This document shows positions 53,495 through 62,325 of a stretch of DNA of 64,000 nt, in pieces; position 1 is the stretch's first letter, and every line of letters starts with the position of its first letter. The notes under the pieces are model-generated. The model did not search any database. It was not told the origin of the DNA and saw only the letters and a program-made list of their open reading frames with translations. The DNA is taken from assembly GCF_008807415.1 (NCBI RefSeq), contig NZ_CP043626.1, positions 992,001 to 1,056,000 on the forward strand, in the 5' to 3' direction. This DNA comes from Pseudomonas denitrificans (nom. rej.). GTDB taxonomy: Bacteria > Pseudomonadota > Gammaproteobacteria > Pseudomonadales > Pseudomonadaceae. The position numbers and the translations under genes are program-made.

Positions 53495-56476
53495 ATGACC
53501 CAATTCCAAAGCGCGCCAGCCTCGGCTGGCTCCGAGCATCGTGTCAAACCCACCGCTCTGGCCCTGCATGTCGCATCCGCCGCTTCCTGGGGACGGCCCT
53601 GGCGGCGTCGCGCACTGAGCCTGCCTTCTCCCCAGGCGTTGACCTTCAAGGGGATCCGGCTGCCGCTACAGCCGATGCGTTCGTGGCTGCAACTGTTGTC
53701 CCGAGCCGGAATGCTCGGCGTACGCCCGCCTGCGGCCGGCGTCCTGCGACAGCCCGACGAGGGCGAAGAGGATGCGCCGACCAGGATCGAAGACCTTGGA
53801 TTCGAAATGGCTACCGAGATGATCCTGGATTTCGCCAATTTCGCCCGCCAGTCGAGGCACAACAGCTCCGCCGAAGAAGTGGGAGCGGAACCCGAGGCCG
53901 TGGTTGCAGCTTCCAGTAACGATGAGCCGTCCGCTCTCGCTTCGACTGTCGGTATTGACCAGTTGCATGGGCTCAGTCTGGCCGGCAGCGTGGCGTCGGA
54001 GTCCCTGGACCAGGACTTCCTGGTACGCGAATCGTCTGCCGCGAAGGGCCGTACCGAGGCTGCGCAGGCGCCACAAGAGCAGATTGCCGAGCTTCCCCCG
54101 ATGCCGGAGGCACCGCTTCCTCTGGACGAACCTCCGGTCGAGTTGACCATGGAAGCGCTGGATGTTCCGGCCCTGGTGGAGCGGGGCGAATCTGCGGCAG
54201 TGGAGCCAGTGCTGAACGTTCAGGAGCGCGTCGAGCGACCGCAGGTTTCGACGCCGGAAACGGCTGCCTCTGAAGGGCGGACGTCGCCCTTGGTCGAGGA
54301 CGTAGGACTGCAGCCAGTGGCCGCACCTGTGCCAATGCTGTTCGTTGAACCCGTTGGCGAGCCGTCCCAGCTGGAAGAAGTCGTCAGCGAACTTCCAGCA
54401 GTGGAAGCGTCAGTGGATACGGTAGCGATCGAGCATGAAGTTGAAGGTCCTGCCGAGACTGTGGCTACCGTCGAGGCGACGGTCGTGGCTGAGTCGGAGT
54501 CCATCGTGCAGGCGCCGGTGATCGAGGAGGCTGTCGAGCAACGGCAGCCGTCCGTGGTGAGCACTGCACCGACAGCACCAGTGGACACGGCAGCGATCGA
54601 GCCTGAAGTTGAAGGTCCTGTCGAGACCGTGGCTGACGTAGAGGCGTCGGACGAGGCTGTCCCGGAGCCCATCGTGCAGGCGCCGGTGATCGAGGAGCCT
54701 GTCGATCAACGGCAGCCGTCCGTGATGAGCATTGCACCGACAGCGCCAGTGGTCACGGCAGCGATCGAGCCTGAAGTTGAAGGTCCTGTCGAGACCGTGG
54801 CTGACGTAGAGGCGTCGGACGAGGCTGTCCTGGAGCCCATCGAGCAGGCGCCGGTGATCGAGGAGCCTGTCGAGCAGCGGCAGCCGTCCGTGATGAGCAT
54901 TGCACCGACAGCGCCAGTGGTCACGGCAGCGATCGAGCCTGAAGTTGAAGGTCCTGCCGAGACCGTGGCTGCCGTCGAGGCGACGGTCGTGGCTGAGTCG
55001 GAGTCCATCGTGCAGGCGCCGGTGATCGAGGAGGCTGTCGAGCAACGACAGTCGTCCGTGGTGAGCACTGCAGCGGTACCGGCAGTGGCAGTGCCCGAGG
55101 CAGGGGCAGACAGCGAGGTCGGCCACGAGCAAGGGCCCGAGCCCGTGGCGGTAACGCCGAAAGCGGCAGGTCCGGGCATCGTCGTCAGTGACGTGCGTCT
55201 CGCCAGGAAAGTCGTCGCGCGGCCACGGCCGAGTGTGGAGCGGGCGTCTGCCGCTCCGAGTCTCGGTGTATCGCTGGCGGCTGATGAGAGCGCTCCCGAG
55301 GTCGAGGTTGCGCTCCAGCACGCCCAGCCGGCGGCGGTAGCCGATGCGCCGGAAGCGAGCGCGCTGGAAACCATCGCTGCGAGCGTGTGTAGCACCGAAA
55401 GCATCGGCACAGAGGCTGCCGAACCTGCGCAGTCGCCGATCACGGAGGCCGCCGACCAGCCCGAAACGGATCACCCACCGGCCGTCATGCACTGGGAGCC
55501 CGTGACTCCGGAGCAACAGCCTGATCTGGTCCGGCAGGTGGACACGCAAGTGATCGAAATGACCCCGGAAGGCACCGTCACGGACGATTTCGGTTTTGAA
55601 CCGATGATTGCAAGTCTGGAGGACGCCCTGGCTGTGCTGACGGTTGCCAATGTCGTTCGCGATGCAACCCCGGCAGCAAAGGCCCGGTCGAACGCCGCGC
55701 ACACCTCGTCCGCCCCCCTTGCTGCCGGGGTCAGGCAGACAGACGACCACCTTCCTGAAGCGACGGCGCTTCAGGGAATCTTTATCCAGAAGGAAACTGA
55801 AATGACCGAAATGCACGATGAGTCAATCGAGGTCGAGGCTCCGGCCAATGCCCCCATCTCTTCGGCGGAATTGCAGGAAGTAGCGGCCACGCTGAGTGTT
55901 CCGCAGCTTGAGGCCGATCCGGATGACGTGCTGTCCGATGTGCAGAGCACCTTGAACTCGCTCGCCGGCATGGCTCAAGGGCTGACTCAGCAGAAACAGG
56001 CGGCGGGCCGTCTGCAGGAAGAGCTGGAGGAGTGGAACATCCAGTTGCAGGAGCGAGAGCGCCTGGCGGGCGACAAGGAAGAGCGCCTGCTGCAATTGGA
56101 AAATCATCTCAAGCAGGCCAAGACCAACCTGGATCGCATGGCCGCAGAGAACAATCGTCTACTCGCCGAACGCAGCGAAGCGCTCAAGGAGCTGGCCCAG
56201 ACCGTCGATTTGCGCGACAAGACCACTGTCAAACGTGCCGAGTCGATCCAGCTGGAACAGCAGCGTATCGATGAACAGACTGCCAGCCTGCGTACCCGCG
56301 CCAGCGAGTTGGACGAGCGGGAGAGTTCCCTCAAGCGCAGGAGCGAGGAACTGGGCGTTCGGCTCAAGCAACTGCAGAGCGCCAAGGACAAGTTCAGCAC
56401 TATCGTGAAGAGCTTCAACGAGACGGTGCAGTTCAACAGCACCCTGTCGGCCATTTCCAAAACCGTCAACGAGTGA
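53495..56476 (+). CDS. Large acidic repeat/coiled-coil protein (cassette protein A)
   Basis: About 993 residues, not recognised. Residues 1-90 are basic and Pro/Trp-rich; 95-130 form an acidic helix (RIEDLGFEMATEMILDFANFARQ); about 130-760 is a very acidic Val/Glu/Pro/Ala-rich region, including four 56-residue tandem repeats at about 311-534. The C-terminal module (770-993) has DVQSTLNSLAGMAQGL near 813, a long coiled coil, and an end motif FNETVQFNSTLSAISKTV. That module is closely related to the C-terminus of the gene at 57665. An internal ATG at 55802, with AAGGA 7 bases upstream, could produce the module alone (about 225 residues). No signal peptide or TM is seen, so probably cytoplasmic. 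Confidence 0.8.
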   Translation: MTQFQSAPASAGSEHRVKPTALALHVASAASWGRPWRRRALSLPSPQALTFKGIRLPLQPMRSWLQLLSRAGMLGVRPPAAGVLRQPDEGEEDAPTRIEDLGFEMATEMILDFANFARQSRHNSSAEEVGAEPEAVVAASSNDEPSALASTVGIDQLHGLSLAGSVASESLDQDFLVRESSAAKGRTEAAQAPQEQIAELPPMPEAPLPLDEPPVELTMEALDVPALVERGESAAVEPVLNVQERVERPQVSTPETAASEGRTSPLVEDVGLQPVAAPVPMLFVEPVGEPSQLEEVVSELPAVEASVDTVAIEHEVEGPAETVATVEATVVAESESIVQAPVIEEAVEQRQPSVVSTAPTAPVDTAAIEPEVEGPVETVADVEASDEAVPEPIVQAPVIEEPVDQRQPSVMSIAPTAPVVTAAIEPEVEGPVETVADVEASDEAVLEPIEQAPVIEEPVEQRQPSVMSIAPTAPVVTAAIEPEVEGPAETVAAVEATVVAESESIVQAPVIEEAVEQRQSSVVSTAAVPAVAVPEAGADSEVGHEQGPEPVAVTPKAAGPGIVVSDVRLARKVVARPRPSVERASAAPSLGVSLAADESAPEVEVALQHAQPAAVADAPEASALETIAASVCSTESIGTEAAEPAQSPITEAADQPETDHPPAVMHWEPVTPEQQPDLVRQVDTQVIEMTPEGTVTDDFGFEPMIASLEDALAVLTVANVVRDATPAAKARSNAAHTSSAPLAAGVRQTDDHLPEATALQGIFIQKETEMTEMHDESIEVEAPANAPISSAELQEVAATLSVPQLEADPDDVLSDVQSTLNSLAGMAQGLTQQKQAAGRLQEELEEWNIQLQERERLAGDKEERLLQLENHLKQAKTNLDRMAAENNRLLAERSEALKELAQTVDLRDKTTVKRAESIQLEQQRIDEQTASLRTRASELDERESSLKRRSEELGVRLKQLQSAKDKFSTIVKSFNETVQFNSTLSAISKTVNE
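54425..55096 (+). repeat. Four tandem 168-bp coding repeats
   Basis: Units begin at 54425, 54593, 54761 and 54929 with GCGATCGAGC(A/C)TGAAGTTGA, each 56 codons. The two central units are nearly identical; the first and last resemble each other (both with AESESIVQAPVIEE), giving an A-B-B-A order; the fourth diverges at its end. In-frame unit length means recombination can change protein size without frameshift. Confidence 0.9.
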
Positions 56477-56710
56477 CCGGAGCGACCGGCACGCCATCGG
56501 GCGTTTCGGTCGGGTTTATCTGCCGCAGTGGGGGCTGGCGAAACAGGGGATGCCGAGACAAGGAGTTGTCCGGCTTTGTCAGTTGCGCCAGCGCCGTGTT
56601 CCGTTGGCTTAGCTGTTCAATGAGATTTCTGTGGGAACGATTACTGCAGTGGATTCTTTCTGTATGCCATGTCGCACGCGGCCCACGGGGCCTTTTCAGC
56701 AAGGAGGAAC

Positions 56711-57334
56711 ATGGCCCGTATAGTACTCATCGAGCCGTCTCGGCGTGACTTCCTCACGCTCCGCCGGTTTCTGCAGGAGCATGGCCATCAGTGCGACGTG
56801 CATTTCAAGTACGCACGCCAGGCCTTGAGCAGCCTGGAGGCCAGTGACTGCGATCTGCTGGTGGTTACCCTGGAGTTGCCGGACATCCATGGTATGGAAC
56901 TGGTCACCATGCTCCGGCGAGACGGCCGACTCAAACCCAGCACTCCTGTGCTGGTCTGCTCCAGCCTTGGCTCACCGCTGAACATTCAACGCGCAATTCG
57001 CGTCGGGGTTTCAGGTTTTCTCTTGATGGACGACCGACCGACCTTGATCGGCAGGGCCGTCGACGCCGTACTCGCGGGTGGCAAGATCTTCCCTGAGCAT
57101 GAGCGTTTGCCGCTGGTGGACGATCCACGGCTGGAGTCGGCACTGGTTCTCCCCACCCATGTGGTCGCCGTGCTGCACGGGTTGCGCCTGGGGCGTTCGG
57201 TGGCATCGCTTGCGGAGGTGCTGGCTCTATCGGGGGCCAGTGTCGGCCAGCATAAGAGGCAACTGATGCGGAAACTGTCGGCCGCTACCCTGGAAGAGCT
57301 GTTCAGCATCAGTGAGGAGATCGGCCTGCTTTAG
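56711..57334 (+). CDS. NarL-like regulator with degenerate receiver domain
   Basis: 207 residues. Residues 3-120 follow the CheY-like receiver fold (RIVLIEPSRRDFLTLRRFLQEHG ... DLLVVTLELPDIHGMELV ... TPVLVCSSLGS), but the acidic pair is E8-P9, the phospho-acceptor Asp is replaced by Thr53, and the conserved Lys is missing (GFLLMDD). The C-terminus (about 150-207) aligns with a NarL/LuxR HTH (SLAEVLALSGASVGQHKRQLMRKL). It is therefore a pseudo-receiver that cannot be phosphorylated in the normal way. AAGGAGG directly precedes ATG 56711. It sits between two paralogous coiled-coil genes and may control or bind them. Confidence 0.8.
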   Translation: MARIVLIEPSRRDFLTLRRFLQEHGHQCDVHFKYARQALSSLEASDCDLLVVTLELPDIHGMELVTMLRRDGRLKPSTPVLVCSSLGSPLNIQRAIRVGVSGFLLMDDRPTLIGRAVDAVLAGGKIFPEHERLPLVDDPRLESALVLPTHVVAVLHGLRLGRSVASLAEVLALSGASVGQHKRQLMRKLSAATLEELFSISEEIGLL

Positions 57335-57664
57335 GGGCCATCGGTCAGTGACGCTCGCCTGGCTTCTGGAGGGCAATCGGCGCCGTGGTAACGAGCCGAA
57401 TCGATCAGGTGGCCTTCCATAGTTTTCCTTCATTCGTGCAGGAATTAACTGACAGTCACGGTGGCGCGGGGTTGTAAGAATTCCTCCTGCAACCTGTCCT
57501 GCTCTTCCCCATCCGAGAAGAGCGGGGCATCCCATCGGCTCTTCCCGTCGGCCTGTTGCCCTTGATTGCGAAGGGGCAGCGCCACCGAGTCTCCGACCTC
57601 CGTTCGACTTGTCGTGCGGCGTGCAGAGAAGGTGTGGCTGACCACCCTCAGGGTAGGATGTTTC
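57335..57664. other. Non-coding gap before cassette gene B
   Basis: 330 bases between the regulator and the second coiled-coil gene. It should hold a promoter for the latter; no clear terminator, operator or ORF is visible. Confidence 0.4.
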
Positions 57665-58870
57665 ATGACTTCAGATGCGCAGCGGTTCGAAGGACTCCAG
57701 GAGGACGGCTCGTCAGACGTGACCGCTCCACATTCGTCCGGTGAGGTTACCGCACTTCTTTCTCCAGCTATCGACGAGGGCCTGCCCAGTCTCACGGCAC
57801 CTCTACCCCCACCGGCCGAGAAAATTGCTCGCCCTGCGCTATCGGCAGGGTACATCCCGATTCAGAGCGACAAGACGTCGCCCGCCGGGCAGCCGGAGGG
57901 CCCTCAGTCCCTGGAGGCTTTCGAGCACCTCGAAAGAGACCTTGCCGAACTCGCCTCTGCCTGTTCTGGGCTGGGTGTCGCGGAAAACGACTCCCCCGAC
58001 ACCGCCGAGCCACTGGCTCTGGCCGCTGGTGTTCCCCATTTCGAGCCGGCGGTTTCCGAAGTTCAAGAGGCTGACATCCTGCTGGATTCGCTACGGATTC
58101 CGGAGCCGAACCAGGGCCACCCACACAATCCTGTTGATGCGACAACCCATCTGCTTTCCAGTCAGGCGACTTCCCCCATTTCCCACGAGGAAACCACCAT
58201 CATGAACGCTCAAGCCCAACCCACCACCACCGAAGCCGCGAATGCCCGGGCGTCCGTGGAATCCGCCGTGACTGTGCGCCAATCTTCGGTCCTCGAAACC
58301 GATGGCGTCCTGCACGATGTTCAGTCCACTCTCGACTCGCTGGCTGGCATGGCGCACGGCCTGTCGCAGCAGAAACTGGAGATCGTGAAAATGCGCGAGG
58401 CGCTCGAGGAGCGCCGTCTGGCGACACTGGAGCGCGAGCGCCAGCTGGCCGAGCGGGAGGAGCGCCTGAGTCAGCAGGAGCAACGCCTGCAGGAAGAGAA
58501 ACAAGGCATCGAACGCATCGCCGAACACAACGCCACCGTTCTCGCTGAACGCAGCACGGCCTTGCAGGCTCTGGCCGAGACCGTCGATAGCCGCGACCGC
58601 GCGACGACCAAGCGCGCTGAGGTCCTGGGCCAGGAGCAGCAGAGTATCGACCGCCAGCAGAACCAGCTGCGTGCGCGGGTTCAGGAGCTGGATGATCGCG
58701 AGGCCGGCCTGCAGCGCCAGAGCGGCGAGCTGGCGGACCGCTTCAAGCAACTGCTCGACGCCAAGGAGCGCTTTGGCGCCATCGTCAAGGGTTTCAACGA
58801 GACCGTGCGCTTCAACACGACCTACAGCGCCATCAGCAAGACGGTTGGAACTGGTGCGGAAGAAGCCTGA
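57665..58870 (+). CDS. Acidic coiled-coil protein (cassette protein B)
   Basis: About 401 residues, paralogue of the protein at 53495. Residues 1-179 are acidic and low in structure; 180-401 form the shared module: LHDVQSTLDSLAGMAHGLSQQK near 217, a long Glu/Arg/Gln-rich coiled coil (LERERQLAEREERLSQQEQRL), and an end motif FNETVRFNTTYSAISKTV. An in-frame ATG at 58202 with GAGGA 10 bases upstream could make the module alone, of nearly the same length (222 residues) as in protein A. Start ATG 57665 follows GGTAGGA. No signal or TM. Function unknown. Confidence 0.8.
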   Translation: MTSDAQRFEGLQEDGSSDVTAPHSSGEVTALLSPAIDEGLPSLTAPLPPPAEKIARPALSAGYIPIQSDKTSPAGQPEGPQSLEAFEHLERDLAELASACSGLGVAENDSPDTAEPLALAAGVPHFEPAVSEVQEADILLDSLRIPEPNQGHPHNPVDATTHLLSSQATSPISHEETTIMNAQAQPTTTEAANARASVESAVTVRQSSVLETDGVLHDVQSTLDSLAGMAHGLSQQKLEIVKMREALEERRLATLERERQLAEREERLSQQEQRLQEEKQGIERIAEHNATVLAERSTALQALAETVDSRDRATTKRAEVLGQEQQSIDRQQNQLRARVQELDDREAGLQRQSGELADRFKQLLDAKERFGAIVKGFNETVRFNTTYSAISKTVGTGAEEA

Positions 58871-58887
58871 ATTCTCACCGGAAAATG

Positions 58888-58915
58888 AAAAAGCCCGGCA
58901 TTGGCCGGGCTTTTT
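58888..58915. terminator. Bidirectional Rho-independent terminator
   Basis: AAAAAGCCCGGC-CATTG region-GCCGGGCTTTTT between the convergent cassette gene B and xthA; A- and T-runs on both sides. Confidence 0.88.
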
Positions 58916-58927
58916 CGTTCAAGGCGA

Positions 58928-59740
58928 TTACTTCAGCTGCAGCCAGATCGGCGCGTGGTCCGAGGGCTTTTCCATGCCGCGGATGTCGTAGTCCACGCCG
59001 GTCTCGGCGATGCGGCCGCGCAGGGCTTCGGAGGCGAGGATCACGTCGATGCGCAGGCCGCGCTTGGGCGTGTCCTCGAAGCCACGGCTGCGGTAGTCGA
59101 ACCAGCTGAAGCGGTCGTCCACGCTCGGGTTCTGCAGGCGGAAGCTGTCCACCAGGCCCCAGCCCTTCAGGCGCGCCAGCCATTCGCGCTCTTCCGGCAG
59201 GAAGCTGCACTTGCCGGTCTTCAGCCAGCGCTTGCGGTTCTCCTCGCCAATGCCGATGTCGCAGTCTTCTGGCGAGATGTTGATGTCGCCCATCACCACC
59301 AGCGGCTGGTCGGGCTGGAAGCGGGTTTCCAGCAGGTCCTGCAGATCGGCGTAGAAGCGCTGCTTGGCGGGGAATTTCACCGGATGGTCGCGGCTCTCGC
59401 CCTGGGGGAAGTAGCCGTTCATCACGGTGATCGGCTGGCCATCGGCGTCCTTGAAGGTACCCCAGATGAAGCGGCGCTGGGACTCCTCGCCGTCATTGGG
59501 GAAGCCGCGCTGCAGCTCAAGCGGCTCCTGGCGGGAGAGCAGGGCGACGCCGTAGTGGCCTTTCTGTCCGTGGTAATGCACGTGGTAGCCGAGGGCCTCG
59601 ATCTCCTCGCGGGGGAACTGCTCGTCGGCAACCTTGGTTTCCTGCAGGCCGATCACGTCCGGCTGGTGGCGTTCGATGATCGCCTGGAGCTGGTGGGGAC
59701 GTGCGCGCAAACCGTTGATATTGAAGGAGACGATTTTCAT
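58928..59740 (-). CDS. xthA: Exodeoxyribonuclease III
   Basis: 270-residue Mg-dependent AP endonuclease / 3'-5' exonuclease of the ExoIII family for base-excision repair. All motifs are present: FNINGLRAR at the start, LQETK (metal-binding Glu), [28 protein letters not shown] and the C-terminal SDHAPIW with the catalytic His. Length is normal. Single gene on the minus strand. Confidence 0.95.
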   Translation of the reverse strand: MKIVSFNINGLRARPHQLQAIIERHQPDVIGLQETKVADEQFPREEIEALGYHVHYHGQKGHYGVALLSRQEPLELQRGFPNDGEESQRRFIWGTFKDADGQPITVMNGYFPQGESRDHPVKFPAKQRFYADLQDLLETRFQPDQPLVVMGDINISPEDCDIGIGEENRKRWLKTGKCSFLPEEREWLARLKGWGLVDSFRLQNPSVDDRFSWFDYRSRGFEDTPKRGLRIDVILASEALRGRIAETGVDYDIRGMEKPSDHAPIWLQLK

Positions 59741-59869
59741 CCTGGGCGCCCTGGCAAAAGCACGATGCTAGCCCAGGTAGGGCGACCCTGGCGACCCCGG
59801 CAAGGCGCTGCTAGGGTTTTGTGGCTGGACTCATAACCATAAGAAGAACTCACACGAAGAGGCGTCCGC

Positions 59870-60517
59870 ATGCCTGATACCCTCGCCGAAGTCCGTCTGC
59901 TGGACGGCAACTACAGCCGTGAAGTCCGCTCGCTGCTTTATCACGCCTACCGCCACGAACCCACCTTCGCCTACCTGTTCGAATCCGACCGTGCCGGTTT
60001 TGACCAGCGCGTGCGGGCGACCGTCCGCGAGCTGGTCAACCAGCACTTCCTCGAGGAGCTGCCCGCCATTGGCCTGCTGATCGAGGATCGTCTGGTGGGG
60101 GTAGCGCTGGTGGTCCCGCCGCAACGTCGCCTGGATGTCACCGAGAGCTGGTTCTGGCGCATGCGCATGCTGCTCACCACCGGCCTGGGTTGCACCCGAC
60201 GCTACCTGGACTACCACGCCGCCGTGCTCGGCTGCCTGCCGCCGGGGCCTTATCACATCCTGCCGCTGATCGGCGTGCACCCGGAGTTCCAGGGCAAGCA
60301 CCTGGGCGAGCAGTTGCTCGATGCGCTGCATGCCTGGTGCGCCGAGGACGGCGGCTCCCAGGGGCTGGTGCTGGATACGGGCAACGCTCGCTACCTGGAG
60401 TTCTACCGGCGCCACGGTTACGAGGAACTGGGAGAGGTGGCGCTGGGCCCGATCCGCGAGCACGTGTTGTTCCATCCCACCCATGGGCGCGAGGCAGTGA
60501 AAGTGTCCGCGGGATAG
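59870..60517 (+). CDS. GNAT-family N-acetyltransferase
   Basis: 215 residues. GNAT core: LIEDRLVGVALVVPP, ILPLIGVHPEFQGKHLGEQLLDAL (acetyl-CoA loop Q-G-K-x-x-G), then LDTGNARYLEFYRRHGYEELGEV. Substrate unknown. It stands between xthA (divergent) and tamA (80 bases downstream, same strand); the order fits P. aeruginosa PA2544, as I recall it. Confidence 0.88.
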   Translation: MPDTLAEVRLLDGNYSREVRSLLYHAYRHEPTFAYLFESDRAGFDQRVRATVRELVNQHFLEELPAIGLLIEDRLVGVALVVPPQRRLDVTESWFWRMRMLLTTGLGCTRRYLDYHAAVLGCLPPGPYHILPLIGVHPEFQGKHLGEQLLDALHAWCAEDGGSQGLVLDTGNARYLEFYRRHGYEELGEVALGPIREHVLFHPTHGREAVKVSAG

Positions 60518-60597
60518 CTGTCGCCTTGAATCCTCAGACGCTTCCTACAGCCTGAAGGAAGGCAATACGGGGAAAACCCGTGCTAGCATTTCGCGCC

Positions 60598-62325
60598 ATG
60601 AGAGTTGTCCAAGGATTGCTTGGGCTGCTGCTGGTGATGGCCTTCTGCTTGCAGAGGGTCCTGGCGGCCGAAGCCCATCTCGACGTTCGTGTCACCCCCG
60701 CCAACGCTGCGCTCAAGGCCAATATCGAGGCCTATGTGGGCAGCCTTGGCGAGCGTGATCAGGAGGCCCTGCAAAGATTCCGGCGCAATGCCGTGGAGCA
60801 GGCGCAGAAGGCCGCCCAGGCTTTGGGGTACTACCAGGCGCGCATCCGTGGCCGGGTGACCGATGACAAGGTGCCCACCCTGCGCATCAATGTGCGGCCC
60901 GGCGAGCCCGTTCACTTGCGTAACGTCACCGTGCGCGTCGACGGCCCGGCAGCCAGACTCAAGAGTTTCCGAGTGCCCGGCGGCGACGCCCTGAAGCCTG
61001 GCGCGCAACTCAACCACGGTGCCTACGAAGACGCCAAGCGGCTGATCCAGAACCAGGCCTCGCGCTTCGGTTTCTTCCGTGGCCAGTTCACCCAGCAGCA
61101 GTTGCGCATCGACCCCGAAGCCGGCGTGGCGGACATCGAACTGGTGTACGCCAGCGGGCCGCGTTATCGCCTGGGCAAGGTCGAATTCGCTGGCGATTTC
61201 CCCTTCGACGAGGACCTGCTGCAGCGCATGGTGCCGTTCAAGGAAGGCGCCGACTACGATTCCGAACAGATCGCCGACCTCAACCAGGCCCTGCAGTCCA
61301 GCGGCTACTTCGATGGCGTACGGGTGGATGCCGCGCCGTCCAACGCCGATGGTGAAGTGGTGCCGGTGAATGTTCATCTGGAGGCACGCAAGCCACGCAC
61401 CATGGGCCTTGGCCTGGGCTTCTCGACCGACGTCGGGCCCCGTGCACGGGCCACCTGGACCCGCCACTGGGTCAACCCGCAGGGCCATAGTCTGGGCTTC
61501 GAGGCGGAAGTTTCCGCGCCACGGCAGAACGTCGGCGCCTGGTACGAAATTCCGCTGGACCCGCCGCTCACCGACAAGCTGCGCTTCACCAGCGGCTACC
61601 AGTACGAAGATCTGGTGGACACCGAGAGCAAGCTGCTGACCCTCGGCGGCGAGTGGCACCACAAGCTCGACAGCGGCTGGCAGCGGGTCGTCTCGCTGAA
61701 CTGGCAGCGCGAGGAATACAAACTGGGCGACGATTCGGGCCTGAGCAGTTTCCTGATGCCGGGCATCGGCTATTCGATCCTCGAGGCCGACAACAAGATC
61801 GACCCCGGCAAGGGCTATCGCCTGCAATTCGAGGTGAAGGGCGCCAAGGAAGGGCTGCTGGCGGACGCCGACGTCGCCCATATCAACGCCATGGCCAAGG
61901 GCGTGACCAGTTTCTGGGGAGGGCAGCGGTTGCTCGGACGCATCCAGGTTGGTGGCATCGCCACCAATGACTACAGCGCGATCCCGCCGTCGCTGCGCTT
62001 CTTCGCTGGCGGCGACCAGAGCGTGCGCGGCTACGACTACCAGACGCTGTCGCCGAAGAACTCCGACGGCGATCGCATCGGTGGCCGCTACATGGTCGCC
62101 GGCAGCGTCGAATACCAGTACCCTATCGCAGAGCGCTGGCGTATTGCAGCCTTCGTCGACCAGGGCAACTCGTTCAACTCGCTGGACTTCCCCTCGATCA
62201 AGACCGGCGTCGGCATCGGTATCCGCTGGATTTCCCCGGTCGGCCCGCTGCGCCTGGACCTCGCCGATGGCCTGGACGAGGACGGCGGCATCCGCCTGCA
62301 CTTCTCCATGGGGCCTGAGCTGTGA
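60598..62325 (+). CDS. tamA: Outer-membrane translocation module subunit TamA
   Basis: 575-residue Omp85-family protein. Signal peptide about 23 residues (LLGLLLVMAFCLQRVLAA), three POTRA domains to about residue 260 (RIRGRVTDDKVPTLRINVRPGEPVHLRNVTV ...), then a 16-strand beta-barrel with FFAGGDQSVRGYDYQTLSP (the conserved loop 6 RGY) and the C-terminal strand IRLHFSMGPEL. With TamB it helps insert autotransporters and other proteins or move phospholipids to the outer membrane. Its stop overlaps the GTG of tamB. Confidence 0.92.
   Translation: MRVVQGLLGLLLVMAFCLQRVLAAEAHLDVRVTPANAALKANIEAYVGSLGERDQEALQRFRRNAVEQAQKAAQALGYYQARIRGRVTDDKVPTLRINVRPGEPVHLRNVTVRVDGPAARLKSFRVPGGDALKPGAQLNHGAYEDAKRLIQNQASRFGFFRGQFTQQQLRIDPEAGVADIELVYASGPRYRLGKVEFAGDFPFDEDLLQRMVPFKEGADYDSEQIADLNQALQSSGYFDGVRVDAAPSNADGEVVPVNVHLEARKPRTMGLGLGFSTDVGPRARATWTRHWVNPQGHSLGFEAEVSAPRQNVGAWYEIPLDPPLTDKLRFTSGYQYEDLVDTESKLLTLGGEWHHKLDSGWQRVVSLNWQREEYKLGDDSGLSSFLMPGIGYSILEADNKIDPGKGYRLQFEVKGAKEGLLADADVAHINAMAKGVTSFWGGQRLLGRIQVGGIATNDYSAIPPSLRFFAGGDQSVRGYDYQTLSPKNSDGDRIGGRYMVAGSVEYQYPIAERWRIAAFVDQGNSFNSLDFPSIKTGVGIGIRWISPVGPLRLDLADGLDEDGGIRLHFSMGPEL

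Noticed and set aside
54425..55096. Regularly spaced repeats suggesting a CRISPR-like array
   Set aside because: The 168-bp units are in-frame coding repeats with no unique spacers between short direct repeats.
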